A stretch of DNA of 14,109 nucleotides, taken from the NCBI GenBank assembly GCA_016839875.1, contig JAEOTK010000110.1, forward strand, positions 1 to 14,109. The letters run 5' to 3'. Every line of letters begins with the position of its first letter. The first letter of the stretch is position 1. The notes below the pieces were generated by a model, which saw only the letters and a list, made by a program, of their open reading frames with translations, made no database searches and was not told the DNA's origin. Below, in pieces: positions 1-7,513 of the stretch. This DNA comes from Candidatus Heimdallarchaeota archaeon. Its GTDB lineage: Archaea; Asgardarchaeota; Heimdallarchaeia; Heimdallarchaeales; Heimdallarchaeaceae. Both the position numbers and the translations under genes were made by a program.

Positions 1-315
1 AATGTCAACTTAACAATATATGGAAGTAGAATAAGTATACCGTTCTCCATTTCAAAATTTATTGATGGAATAAATATCTATCAATTGCCTTTGTTACTTG
101 ACTCAAATTCAAGTTTACAATTAAATGCCCAGCGAATCCTACAAACGTCTTTGTACTATATTGTATTAAGCACAACGATGGATCAGTGGTTGGGAACTCC
201 AATCTACTTATCAGAAATGGAAATTACATATTACTTGGGAGTAATTATTCCTACTCGACCAACACTTCATGTCGTGGTAAATAACGGTAAAAATTTTCTA
301 CTATATCATTTATAG
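1..315 (+). CDS. C-terminal part of an unrecognised protein (5' end outside window)
   Basis: The frame is open from the first base of the window to a TAG at 313-315, giving 104 visible residues, so this is the tail of a gene that starts to the left. A TTG at 85 is an internal codon rather than a likely start, because nothing interrupts the frame before it. The visible part is rich in Leu, Ile, Tyr and Thr and includes the short string QWLGTPIYLSEMEI; I recognise no family motif. The stop codon sits inside the Shine-Dalgarno region of the next gene, a glycosyltransferase, so the two are very probably co-transcribed. By context it may belong to a glycan or polysaccharide locus, which is inference only. 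Confidence 0.6.
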   Translation, partial: NVNLTIYGSRISIPFSISKFIDGINIYQLPLLLDSNSSLQLNAQRILQTSLYYIVLSTTMDQWLGTPIYLSEMEITYYLGVIIPTRPTLHVVVNNGKNFLLYHL

Positions 316-324
316 GTGAAAGAA

Positions 325-1464
325 ATGGAAAAACTGAATATTGTCCAAGTCACTCCGTTTTTTGAATCTAAAAGTTACGGAGGTACAGAGAGATATGTTA
401 GTTATCTGTCTCGAGAATTAGCAAATCGTGGTCATTACGTAGATGTTTTTACAACCAAGAAATCTACCAAAGTTCCCTATCAAACTTACTCAACCAATAT
501 GACTATCCATCGCTTTTTCAGTCCTTGGGATGTCTTCGGCATAAATCCTGCTTGTATCATGCTGCATAAATTACTCAAGGTACAAGATGTGGATGTTTTT
601 CATGTACATTCGTATATATATTTCACAACAATCCAAGCAGCAATAACTAAACTATTCAAAAGAATTCCTCTCCTCTTACATATTCATGGAGGAGTAGGTC
701 GTCCCCCCTACAAAACAAGCTTTCTAAAAGAATTTGCTAAACTTTTCTTCGATTTTACTTTGGGTCGTTTTGTACTTTCTCAAGCTGACAAGATAGCTTC
801 TGTAAGTAAAAATGATATTGATTTGTTAAAACAAACCATAACAAGAACAGAACGATTGATGATAGTCAATAATGCAATTGATACAGAAATATTTCCAGAA
901 ATAAAGCCTGAAATAGATAAAAAACCAGTTATTACCTATATTGGGGACCTTGAATCATGGAAAGGAATTGGATATTATGCAGAAGTAGTTCAGAATCTAC
1001 TTAAGCAAAAGACAGATCTCTCATTTTGGTTTGTTGGAAATGGTTCTCTTTTTCCTATATTGAAAAAGAAATTTGAGAATGAGAAAAACGTAAAACTATT
1101 TGGTTCTGTCAATCATCTAGAAATTCCTAAACTATTAGCACAATCCAATGTCTTAATGTTACCAAGTTTTTGGGAAGGATCTCCAACTACAGTAATTGAA
1201 GCAATGGCAATGGGAATACCTGTAATAGCATCTGATATAGGTGATATGCCTCGACTTCTTGATAATGGGAAATTGGGGACGATTTTTGAAGCGGGAAACA
1301 TTGAAGCTTTGGAACGTTCAATTCTGAAAGTAGTTAGTGATTATGATAACTATGTAAACATTGCACAAAAAGCAAGGAAAAAAATCAGGTCAGAATTTTC
1401 TTTTGAGAGTGTAACAAATCAAATAGAACAGCTGTTTTATGATATGATAAATAAGAAAGTCTAA
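325..1464 (+). CDS. GT4-family (GT-B fold) glycosyltransferase
   Basis: This 379-residue protein is a predicted glycosyltransferase that transfers a sugar from a nucleotide-sugar donor, probably at the cytoplasmic face of the membrane during glycan assembly. The N-terminal Rossmann domain opens with NIVQVTPFF and the glycine-rich GGTERYV loop (about residues 19-25), typical of the GT4 group. The C-terminal donor-binding domain has PSFWEGSPTTVIEAMAMG, with the E-x7-E pair at Glu284 and Glu292, followed by PVIASDIG. The length is normal for the family. I start at ATG 325 rather than the in-frame GTG at 316 because AGGTGA (314-319) then forms a well-spaced ribosome site. It abuts the upstream partial gene, and a run of eight T (1484-1491) follows the stop. 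Donor and acceptor cannot be read from sequence. Confidence 0.9.
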   Translation: MEKLNIVQVTPFFESKSYGGTERYVSYLSRELANRGHYVDVFTTKKSTKVPYQTYSTNMTIHRFFSPWDVFGINPACIMLHKLLKVQDVDVFHVHSYIYFTTIQAAITKLFKRIPLLLHIHGGVGRPPYKTSFLKEFAKLFFDFTLGRFVLSQADKIASVSKNDIDLLKQTITRTERLMIVNNAIDTEIFPEIKPEIDKKPVITYIGDLESWKGIGYYAEVVQNLLKQKTDLSFWFVGNGSLFPILKKKFENEKNVKLFGSVNHLEIPKLLAQSNVLMLPSFWEGSPTTVIEAMAMGIPVIASDIGDMPRLLDNGKLGTIFEAGNIEALERSILKVVSDYDNYVNIAQKARKKIRSEFSFESVTNQIEQLFYDMINKKV

Positions 1465-1483
1465 TTAGTTCTTTCACAAACAA

Positions 1484-1491
1484 TTTTTTTT
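1484..1491 (+). terminator. Oligo-T terminator after the glycosyltransferase
   Basis: Eight consecutive T lie about 20 nt after the glycosyltransferase stop. Archaeal RNA polymerase commonly terminates at such U-tracts without a hairpin, and a new promoter follows directly at 1500. No strong stem precedes the tract. Confidence 0.45.
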
Positions 1492-1499
1492 CCATTAGA

Positions 1500-1507
1500 T
1501 TTAAAAA
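1500..1507 (+). promoter_or_regulatory. TATA box for the metG transcript
   Basis: TTTAAAAA in an otherwise mixed context matches an archaeal TATA element. Transcription would be expected to start about 25-27 nt downstream of its centre, near 1526-1531. This coincides with the start of a foldable segment (1524-1633) and would give metG a leader of roughly 200 nt. Confidence 0.45.
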
Positions 1508-1523
1508 GGAGAGTGCTGCGTGT

Positions 1524-1633
1524 TATTTAGGTGGTTAAGTGGTTAAGTCGAGGGATAGTGAAATGCATCCCAGAAAAGGATTCTAAAATCTTTTTGAGAA
1601 GGCGCATTAGTGTAAAGTTTCAACCACCAAATA
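1524..1633 (+). ncRNA. Candidate structured leader RNA or small RNA upstream of metG
   Basis: The segment can fold into a closed multi-branch structure. The 5' side 1524-1536 pairs with 1622-1633 over 12 bp with a single bulged A (GGTGGTT with AACCACC at its core). Inside are a GGGAT/ATCCC hairpin (1552-1556 with 1567-1571) and an 8-bp hairpin AAAAGGAT/ATCTTTTT (1574-1581 with 1588-1595). The octamer GTGGTTAA is repeated in tandem at 1531-1546, so the AACCAC strand could switch partners. No convincing ORF covers it, and a TATA box lies at the right distance upstream. It may be a cis-regulatory leader of metG or a separate small RNA. It matches no riboswitch class I know. An ACA at 1636-1638 just after the closing helix makes an H/ACA-type RNA a weak alternative. 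Confidence 0.35.
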
Positions 1634-1667
1634 TAACAACTCTTTCTTCCCAAAAAACACATAAAGC

Positions 1668-1716
1668 TTATTGTTTTCTACAGTTTGTGCGGAAGAATAC
1701 ACCTTTAAACAATAAA
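1668..1716 (+). promoter_or_regulatory. Hairpin next to the metG ribosome-binding site
   Basis: TTATTGTTT (about 1669-1677) is exactly complementary to AAACAATAA (about 1707-1715), which would form a 9-bp stem ending a few nucleotides before the GGAGTGAT ribosome site at 1721-1728. An inner GTG/CAC pairing is possible. It could affect access to the start region. This is seen by inspection only, and the stem is AT-rich. Confidence 0.25.
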
Positions 1717-1732
1717 AGAAGGAGTGATTAAA

Positions 1733-3781
1733 ATGTCTAAAGAAAAATGGGTAATAACAGCTGCGTGGCCTTATGTTAATAATGTTCCACATCTTGGAAC
1801 CTTTTCACAGTTGTTATGGGGTGACGTAATTACTCGTTATCATAAATTAAGAAAGCACGATGTAATCTATGTTAGTGGTTCTGATGCACATGGAACCCCT
1901 ATTGTGGTTGCATCTGAAAAGGAAGGTTTAACTCCTGAAGGACTTGCACTCAAGTATCACAAGCAAGTACTCCATTTACTTGATGAATGGAGTATTGAAT
2001 TTGATAGATACACTATTACTAGTAATCCAACGCATATCTCATTTGTTCAAGATTTTCACAAGAAAATTCATGAAAATGGATATTTCAATTTGAGAGAAAC
2101 AGAACAGTTTTACTGTAATCATGATAAAAGATTCCTTCCAGATAGATTTGTAGAGGGAAAATGTCCAAAGTGTGGTCATGAAGGAGCAAGAGGTGATCAA
2201 TGTACTAATCCCGATTGTGGAATGATATTGAAACCTACAGAATTAATCAATCCTTATTGTATAACATGCAAAAAAGAGCCAATACTCAGAAAGACTAGTC
2301 ATTGGTATTTTGATTTGCCTGCTTTTACTAATGAGTTGAAGGACTTTCTGACAAAGAATCCCCATATCCCAAGTTTTGCCAAGCAAAAACTCTTGAGTAT
2401 GATAGATGAAGGATTAAAAGAAAGGCCAATTTCTAGGGATATGACATGGGGTATTCCAATTAGCCCAATATTTGGAGAAGAATTCGTAAATAAAGTACTA
2501 TATGTTTGGTTTGAAAATGTTCTTGGTTATATAAGTACTGTCAAACTATTAGCAGATGAACAAGGAAAGCCAGAGAAATTCAAAGAATATTGGAACGATA
2601 AGAATACTAAGACTGTGTTCTGTATTGGTAAAGACAACATAATATTTCATGCTCTTCTATTTCCAGCAATGCTTCTAGCAACAAAGGATCCTTACCCCTT
2701 ACCCTATGCAGTAGCAACTACAAACTTCATAAATTTCAAAGAAGGACCATTTTCGAAATCTCAAGGAATAGGAATCTGGTGTGATGAAGCTATCGAAACT
2801 CTTCCTGCTGATTACTGGCGCTATTATCTCAGTATTAATAGAGCAGAACTCAAAGATTTCTTCTTCGATTGGGATGTATTTGCGACTAATGTTAATGTGG
2901 ACTTAAATGATGTTACAGGTAATTTCATTCATAGAACTATTACTTTCATCAATCAGCATTTCGATGGAAAAATACCCAAAAGAGGTAAATTGTTTAAAGA
3001 AGAGCAAGCATTAATTGAGAACATCAAAAAGGAAATTGAAGTATATATCAAAGCAATGGATAATTTCAAGATAAAAGATGCAACAAACACAGCAATAAAC
3101 GTTGCCAGATTAGGGAATCAATATTTCTCAACAAAAGAACCTTGGCATTTGGTGAAAAAAGATAAGGAGAAAACAGCAACAATACTCAATATCTCTGCAA
3201 AAGTTTCTGAGATAATATCCATCTTACTTTGGCCAATTATTCCAAAAACTGCAGAACAAATATGGTCAGCTTTAGGATTTGAGGGGAAACCACAGGATAA
3301 GGGAATTGACCAAATTGATTTAGAGGAGATCAATGTAGGGCAAAAGATAGAAAGAATTAAACCTGTTTTCTATAAAATCAAAGCCAAAGAAGTTGAGAAA
3401 AAACTTGCCGATATAAGAACAAGGGCAAAGAAGGAAATAAAAAGTGATGAAAATATGGACGAAATATCATATGAGGAATTCAAAAACGTTGAGCTGAAAG
3501 TTGCTACAATACTTGAAGCAGAAACAATGGAAAAAAGTAAGAATCTAATAAAACTAATCATAGATCTCGGTACAGAAAAACGACAGATACTTGCAGGAAT
3601 TAAGAAATACTACAAACCAGAAGAGCTTGTTGGAAGGCAAATTATTGTTGTTACAAATCTTAAACCAGCAAAACTGATGGGAGAAAAATCTGATGGTATG
3701 TTGTTAGCTGCAGATATCGATGGTGAACCTATCTTACTAAATCTTGACAAAGAAGTTCCTCCTGGAACCGGCATAATGTAA
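1733..3781 (+). CDS. metG: Methionyl-tRNA synthetase with C-terminal tRNA-binding domain
   Basis: The protein (682 aa) charges tRNA-Met with methionine in the cytoplasm. The class I catalytic domain shows the HIGH-type motif as PHLG (His at residue 20) in WPYVNNVPHLGTF, followed by SGSDAHGTP. The zinc-knuckle insert carries repeated cysteine pairs (CNHDKRF, CPKCG, CTNPDCG, CITCK). The KMSKS-type loop reads FSKSQ at 340-344. A helical anticodon-binding region follows, and an EMAP/Trbp111-type OB-fold tRNA-binding domain occupies about 580-682, ending in PPGTGIM. I start at ATG 1733 because GGAGTGAT (1721-1728) is an excellent ribosome site, although GTG 1724 is in frame. The gene stands alone behind a long foldable leader, suggesting its own control. 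Confidence 0.97.
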   Translation: MSKEKWVITAAWPYVNNVPHLGTFSQLLWGDVITRYHKLRKHDVIYVSGSDAHGTPIVVASEKEGLTPEGLALKYHKQVLHLLDEWSIEFDRYTITSNPTHISFVQDFHKKIHENGYFNLRETEQFYCNHDKRFLPDRFVEGKCPKCGHEGARGDQCTNPDCGMILKPTELINPYCITCKKEPILRKTSHWYFDLPAFTNELKDFLTKNPHIPSFAKQKLLSMIDEGLKERPISRDMTWGIPISPIFGEEFVNKVLYVWFENVLGYISTVKLLADEQGKPEKFKEYWNDKNTKTVFCIGKDNIIFHALLFPAMLLATKDPYPLPYAVATTNFINFKEGPFSKSQGIGIWCDEAIETLPADYWRYYLSINRAELKDFFFDWDVFATNVNVDLNDVTGNFIHRTITFINQHFDGKIPKRGKLFKEEQALIENIKKEIEVYIKAMDNFKIKDATNTAINVARLGNQYFSTKEPWHLVKKDKEKTATILNISAKVSEIISILLWPIIPKTAEQIWSALGFEGKPQDKGIDQIDLEEINVGQKIERIKPVFYKIKAKEVEKKLADIRTRAKKEIKSDENMDEISYEEFKNVELKVATILEAETMEKSKNLIKLIIDLGTEKRQILAGIKKYYKPEELVGRQIIVVTNLKPAKLMGEKSDGMLLAADIDGEPILLNLDKEVPPGTGIM

Positions 3782-3945
3782 AAATTGCATATATATCATT
3801 TGTGAAATTGTATTATCTCTCAAACGTTCACCTAACACTACTATGCGCTCTGCAAGTAATGTTTCGCTACAATTCTTTCTTTTATTAGACATATCAGAAA
3901 AACATATGAAAATAGTGAAGTATATTCTCCTAATATTACATTTCC

Positions 3946-3953
3946 TTTAAATA
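3946..3953 (+). promoter_or_regulatory. TATA box for the ribbon-helix-helix gene
   Basis: TTTAAATA lies about 38 nt before the proposed ATG at 3988, which predicts a transcript start near 3975 and a leader just long enough to carry the GAGGTG site at 3974-3979. The spacing is plausible but not tight. Confidence 0.4.
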
Positions 3954-3987
3954 AAAAAGACGGAGTGAAATCAGAGGTGCAATGACA

Positions 3988-4143
3988 ATGAAATTGGTTA
4001 CCGTTCATCTCCCAGATGAATTCCTTCATGATTTAGATGAGTTAGTTCGGTTGAAAAGATATCCAAACAGAAGCGAATGTATAAGAGTCGCAATTCGTGA
4101 TTTGCTAAAGGAAGAAATGTGGAATAAAAACAATGCGTTTTGA
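3988..4143 (+). CDS. Small ribbon-helix-helix (CopG-type) DNA-binding protein
   Basis: This 51-residue reading frame encodes MKLVTVHLPDEFLHDLDELV followed by RLKRYPNRSECIRVAIRDLL and a short charged tail. That is the pattern of a CopG/NikR-type ribbon-helix-helix protein: a short beta strand (KLVTVHLP), a first helix, the N-R-S-E turn and a second helix. Such proteins bind DNA as dimers through the strand pair. ATG 3988 is preferred over ATG 3982 because GAGGTG (3974-3979) is then 8 nt upstream. It stands alone between metG and the convergent PHP gene, with no toxin-like partner next to it, so it is more likely a stand-alone regulator than an antitoxin. Its target is unknown; it may regulate its own promoter. 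Confidence 0.8.
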   Translation: MKLVTVHLPDEFLHDLDELVRLKRYPNRSECIRVAIRDLLKEEMWNKNNAF

Positions 4144-4252
4144 TCTCCACAATCAATTCTTTTTCCAATCATCTTTCAAATTTTGGAATAATTAATTAAT
4201 ATCAACAAGATTCCATTTTTAATTTAGTAGGTTACTTGAATAAGCAAAATTC

Positions 4253-4891
4253 TCAAAAGCGTATCTGGAAAGCCCTTACTATTTTTGCAGGAATTGATAA
4301 ATGAGATCCTCGCGATTTTGATTTTCGTTTTCTAATTGCTTCAATAAGTTCTTCAGCTGTTTCTATTTCATTTTCAAAAACAGTATATGCTAAACCTATA
4401 TCTTGAAGTCTGTGTGCATCGCTTCCTCCAGTCTCTGGAAGATTGTTCTTCTCAGCCCATCTTTTCGCTTTTTTGTTAAACCTCCCTAAAGGACACGAGC
4501 CATTGATGGTTTCAATACAAACTCCCTTAAGATATTGAAGTTCTCTTCCTATACCCCTTCTTGTGAAATCAAAAGGATGAGGAATTATGGGATACCCTCC
4601 AAGCTCAATTATCTTTTCAACTGTTTCTATAACAGAAATTTTTTTGCCTATTGTACTACTAAGACCTAGTCCTATTACATGCCCTTTGTTTGTGGAAATC
4701 TCAACACCTGGAATAACAAGAAGTCCTTTGATACTCTGTTCTTTTTGATGAAACTTTGTATCATTATGATCAGTAATTGCTAGACCCGCTAATTTCTTCT
4801 TTTTAGCTACTTTGAATATATCTTTTGGATTACTCTTACAATCATATGAGTAATGACTGTGAACATGTAAATCAAAGCAATTATTTCTCAT
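4253..4891 (-). CDS. PHP-domain metal-dependent phosphoesterase
   Basis: The 212-residue protein belongs to the PHP superfamily of metal-dependent phosphoesterases related to histidinol phosphatase. The classical metal-binding motifs are all visible: FDLHVHSHYS (His9, His11), TDHND (Asp41, His42), PGVEIS (Glu64), HVIGL (His71), IPHPF (His105) and GGSDAH (Asp158, His160). The intact motifs argue for an active enzyme. The substrate could be a phosphate ester, a nucleotide or a nucleic acid end, and cannot be told from the sequence. It starts 21 nt after the KH-protein stop and is probably the last gene of the RIO1-KH-PHP transcript. It should not be mistaken for the RNase P subunit Rpp30, which has a PHP-like fold but lacks these canonical motifs. 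Confidence 0.88.
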   Translation of the reverse strand: MRNNCFDLHVHSHYSYDCKSNPKDIFKVAKKKKLAGLAITDHNDTKFHQKEQSIKGLLVIPGVEISTNKGHVIGLGLSSTIGKKISVIETVEKIIELGGYPIIPHPFDFTRRGIGRELQYLKGVCIETINGSCPLGRFNKKAKRWAEKNNLPETGGSDAHRLQDIGLAYTVFENEIETAEELIEAIRKRKSKSRGSHLSIPAKIVRAFQIRF

Positions 4892-4912
4892 TTGAATCTA
4901 CTTATTTGCTAT

Positions 4913-5566
4913 TTATTTAGATTGTTCTTCCTCTTCTCCCTCTTCAAAAATCAACCGTTCTAATTCATCTAAATCGGTAATGCCTACTAAATCTTCTTCC
5001 TCTTCTTGTCTGACCCACAGTTTATCTCTGTCTCCCTTTAGTTCTCTAATTTGTTGTTCCAGATATTTGTAAACACTGCTTTGTTTTGCACCGTTTATTA
5101 ATCTAATAACACCCTCTCGGAGTATTTGCAACTTGTTAAATTCTGATATGATACAAACTGTATTGCCATAAACAGAGATGTGAGAGCTTGTTGATTGTTC
5201 AATGATATGACGTGTTCTTCCGTTTTTTCCTATGAGTCTTGATCTAACTTCTCTTAAAGCATTGTGAGAAGCTCCTACAAAATCTCTTAAGTTTAATAGC
5301 TCAAAACCCCATCCAGCATTATTAATTTGATAAGCTTTAGGAGGACTAAATCCTCTGCCTATTGCTTTAATCATATCTCTAGCTTTCCACAAACTAATGG
5401 GATCTTCAAGTTCCTCCTCAGCAACTATTATAACATCGCCACTTTGACTGTCAATCATTAATTTGCAATCTGTTAATTCTTCTATCTTCTTCTTAGTACT
5501 ACCTTTAGGACCTATCAATACCGCAACTCTTTCCAACGGGATCCTAACGAGAAATTCGCTTGACAC
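4913..5566 (-). CDS. Double-KH-domain RNA-binding protein (Krr1/Pno1/Dim2-like)
   Basis: The protein (217 aa) is the archaeal counterpart of eukaryotic Pno1/Dim2 and Krr1, which bind pre-rRNA during small-subunit maturation. The first KH domain has the GxxG loop GPKG at 19-22 in VAVLIGPKGSTKKKIEE. The motif IGRGFSPPKA follows at about 69-78. The second KH domain has GKNG at 113-116 in SRLIGKNGRTRHIIEQ. The C-terminus is strongly acidic (EEEEDL and GEEEEQSK). I choose GTG 5566 over GTG 5575 because AGGTG (5577-5573) then becomes a well-placed ribosome site six bases upstream. It lies 12 nt after the RIO1 stop. The pairing with RIO1 matches the shared role of these families in 40S/30S assembly. 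Confidence 0.92.
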   Translation of the reverse strand: MSSEFLVRIPLERVAVLIGPKGSTKKKIEELTDCKLMIDSQSGDVIIVAEEELEDPISLWKARDMIKAIGRGFSPPKAYQINNAGWGFELLNLRDFVGASHNALREVRSRLIGKNGRTRHIIEQSTSSHISVYGNTVCIISEFNKLQILREGVIRLINGAKQSSVYKYLEQQIRELKGDRDKLWVRQEEEEDLVGITDLDELERLIFEEGEEEEQSK

Positions 5567-5578
5567 TTGTAACACCTA

Positions 5579-6379
5579 TTAAAACTCAATTGCTTGGATT
5601 TTTGGGCTAGGGGGGGAATCTGTTATTTGTTCATAAAGCTCTTCATTAGAGAGAGTTTCTACACCCAAAGATTCAAAAAATCTATTTACATTTAGAACAT
5701 CTCTATATAGAAAAGCTGGGGCATGAGGGTGATCTATAAGAACAGCTTGCGAGACATCAATAATTACAGGTTCTTTTTTGTAATAAAGAACGTTGTATTC
5801 ACTTAAATCTGCGTGAACCATTCTTCCCTTTTCGTATAATTTTGTTAAGAACTCAACAATTTTACCATATACCTTGTGAGGTTTCTTAATCCTGACATCT
5901 TTCAAGAGAGGAGCTGCTTCTTGGTTTTTTCCTATGAATTCCATCACTAAAACGTTTTTAAGTACGGTAATTGGAATTGGAACTTTTATACCTGCCTCAT
6001 TCATTCTTTTCAGGTTTTTGTATTCTTTCCTAGCCCAAGTGTAAATGAAAGAATATGTGCCTTTTTTATAGTTTGTAAAACGAGGATCCCCTTCAACATA
6101 CATCCAGTTTCTCTTGAACTCAGCTGTTGTTGTTCTATAAATCTTGATAGCTAATTCTTCACCATTATACCCAAAACCATGATAAACATTAGCTTCTTTT
6201 CCTGTTGATACACAAAACTCAATATCTTTGATGATTTTCTTATTCATCAATTTTACAATAAGCATCCTAGTTTGATAGTCAAAAACACTCTCAATCACTT
6301 TAAGGGTATCAATATCTTTCTCTCTTGATCTTTCTTTGTCAATGCGCTTATCAAAGCCATTGAATTCTTTATCTGACAT
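5579..6379 (-). CDS. rio1: RIO1-type atypical serine kinase/ATPase
   Basis: RIO1 kinases act in late small-subunit ribosome maturation. The 266-residue protein shows the RIO-type nucleotide loop STGKEANVY at 58-66, the ATP-anchoring lysine in AIKIY (Lys79), the catalytic loop HADLSEYN (His189, Asp191, Asn196) and the metal-binding Asp208 in IIDVSQA, the RIO equivalent of DFG. HPHAPAFLYRD follows, as expected in RIO1 rather than RIO2, and no N-terminal winged helix is present. ATG 6379 is preferred to GTG 6388 because the GTGAT at 6388-6384 then serves as ribosome site. The gene lies directly before the KH gene and 196 nt after aIF1A. Its upstream gap contains TTTTATTTATTT (about 6501-6512), a possible promoter. 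Confidence 0.95.
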   Translation of the reverse strand: MSDKEFNGFDKRIDKERSREKDIDTLKVIESVFDYQTRMLIVKLMNKKIIKDIEFCVSTGKEANVYHGFGYNGEELAIKIYRTTTAEFKRNWMYVEGDPRFTNYKKGTYSFIYTWARKEYKNLKRMNEAGIKVPIPITVLKNVLVMEFIGKNQEAAPLLKDVRIKKPHKVYGKIVEFLTKLYEKGRMVHADLSEYNVLYYKKEPVIIDVSQAVLIDHPHAPAFLYRDVLNVNRFFESLGVETLSNEELYEQITDSPPSPKIQAIEF

Positions 6380-6554
6380 AGATATCACAACACTTTTTGG
6401 ATTTGTGATTGAGTACGAGTTCTATCAAACGAGTAGGGTCAACTATGGGGGCGATTAGTGATAAAGCTCTAGCTTTCTCTAATTACTTAGAATGTAGGAA
6501 ATAAATAAAACTATTGTTGAAGCTAAAAACTGAAAATAACCTATAAAGGGAGGT

Positions 6555-6583
6555 TGAGTTGATTCTTAGAAGATTTCAACTCA
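6555..6583 (-). terminator. Hairpin at the aIF1A stop codon
   Basis: TGAGTTGA (6555-6562) and TCAACTCA (6576-6583) form a perfect 8-bp stem around a 13-nt loop, exactly over the end of the aIF1A frame (stop at 6578-6576). No long T-tract follows on the minus strand, so it could be a weak terminator, a processing signal or a 3'-end stabiliser separating aIF1A from RIO1. Confidence 0.3.
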
Positions 6584-6950
6584 TAAAATCTTCAGGTATA
6601 TGTTTGTTATTAACTAACCATCTAACCTCATTCTTTCTAAATCTATGAACAAGTTCTCCTTTTTCATCGTGATTCATACCATAAAATGGCATGATAATTA
6701 CAACATCTCCGATTCTGCACCACATTCGTTTTCTATATTTTCCTGGAATACGAATTTGTCTAGTGAAGCCATCCAAGCACTTAACTAAGAGAATACTAGC
6801 TCCTAGTATCTGTAATACTATTCCAAAAATTTCTCCTTCTTTAGGTAATCGTGCCCTTATTGCATCAGAATCAGCAGTAACCCAAGCAGCTGCACCTGTT
6901 CCTTTCTTTGTTTTCTTTCGGGGTTTTGTAGGTTTTTTTCTATTGCTCAA
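6576..6950 (-). CDS. eif1A: Translation initiation factor aIF1A
   Basis: The protein (124 aa) is an archaeal IF1/eIF1A homologue that binds the small-subunit A site during initiation. A Lys/Arg-rich N-terminal tail (residues 3-16) is followed by an S1-like OB fold (about 35-100) with the typical GEIFGIVLQILG start, KCLDGFTRQIRIPGKYRKRMWCRIGDVV core split over two strands, and the RWLV helix near the end. The start is a TTG at 6950-6948, supported by GAGGTTA six to seven bases upstream; there is no ATG alternative that keeps the basic tail. It is transcribed divergently from aIF2-beta across a 135-bp spacer. A hairpin sits over its stop codon. Confidence 0.95.
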   Translation of the reverse strand: MSNRKKPTKPRKKTKKGTGAAAWVTADSDAIRARLPKEGEIFGIVLQILGASILLVKCLDGFTRQIRIPGKYRKRMWCRIGDVVIIMPFYGMNHDEKGELVHRFRKNEVRWLVNNKHIPEDFMS

Positions 6951-6982
6951 ATACTAACCTCAAAATAGGACAGTGTAATGAC

Positions 6983-6990
6983 TTAAAATA
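6983..6990 (-). promoter_or_regulatory. TATA box for aIF1A
   Basis: Read on the minus strand, TATTTTAA is centred about 36 nt before the TTG start. The transcript would begin near 6961, giving a leader of about 11 nt that just includes the GAGGT ribosome site. The divergent aIF2-beta promoter must share this spacer; the candidate TTTATTTG at 7008-7015 (+) is less certain. Confidence 0.4.
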
Positions 6991-7085
6991 TCTTGTGATT
7001 CACTGGATTTATTTGAATTGGATGAAAGAGGTTTGAAACGAAACAAACAAAAAGGATTGGCGTAAGAAAGAATTGAGGCATATAA

Positions 7086-7496
7086 ATGGATTATAAGAAT
7101 CTATACGAAAGAGCAAGAGATCAGCTTCCTGAGAAAGTATTTGAGCAGTCTAGGTTCGAAATACCTACTATACGTTCTGTAATTGAAGGAAATAAGACCT
7201 TTATTGTAAATATAAGAGACGTTTTAGAAACAATCAATAGAGATGGAAATCATTTTCTCAAATTCATGGCTGGTGAACTAGCAACATCTGCAACTATGGA
7301 AGGAACAAGAGCCGTTTTTGCAGGTAAGCATGCAAAGGTAACATTACAAACACTCTTAGAACGATATGTGAAGGAATATGTCATCTGTGGAGAATGTGGA
7401 AAGCCTGATACCAGACTTGTTACTGAAACTAGAATAATGTGGAAACGATGTGATGCTTGTGGAGCATCGATATCAGTAAAGCCACTGAGAAAATAA
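7086..7496 (+). CDS. Translation initiation factor aIF2 subunit beta
   Basis: The 136-residue protein is the beta subunit of the aIF2 complex, which brings initiator Met-tRNA to the small subunit. It has the usual archaeal layout: an N-terminal helix (DYKNLYERARDQLP), a central alpha/beta domain (about 30-95, including HFLKFMAGELATSATMEG) and a C-terminal zinc ribbon with Cys101/Cys104 and Cys122/Cys125 (CGECGKPDTR, KRCDACGAS). ATG 7086 is preceded by GAGG at 7075-7078. The length is normal. It heads a run with DUF424 and NMD3, an order known from many archaea, linking initiation with large-subunit maturation. Confidence 0.97.
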   Translation: MDYKNLYERARDQLPEKVFEQSRFEIPTIRSVIEGNKTFIVNIRDVLETINRDGNHFLKFMAGELATSATMEGTRAVFAGKHAKVTLQTLLERYVKEYVICGECGKPDTRLVTETRIMWKRCDACGASISVKPLRK

Positions 7497-7513
7497 TAAC
7501 AAAAGTGATTTTG

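Noticed and set aside
1531..1731. 66-codon frame between the glycosyltransferase and metG
   Set aside because: It begins without a ribosome site, has no recognisable composition, and overlaps both the foldable leader and the metG ribosome site.
3841..4029. 62-codon minus-strand frame before the PHP gene
   Set aside because: It is antisense to the start of the ribbon-helix-helix gene, which has a clear fold, a TATA box and a ribosome site.
6458..6533. Possible box C/D sRNA between RIO1 and aIF1A on the plus strand (GTGATAA at 6458 and CTGA at 6530)
   Set aside because: The interval is too long, no internal D'/C' pair at the right spacing is seen, and no terminal stem forms.
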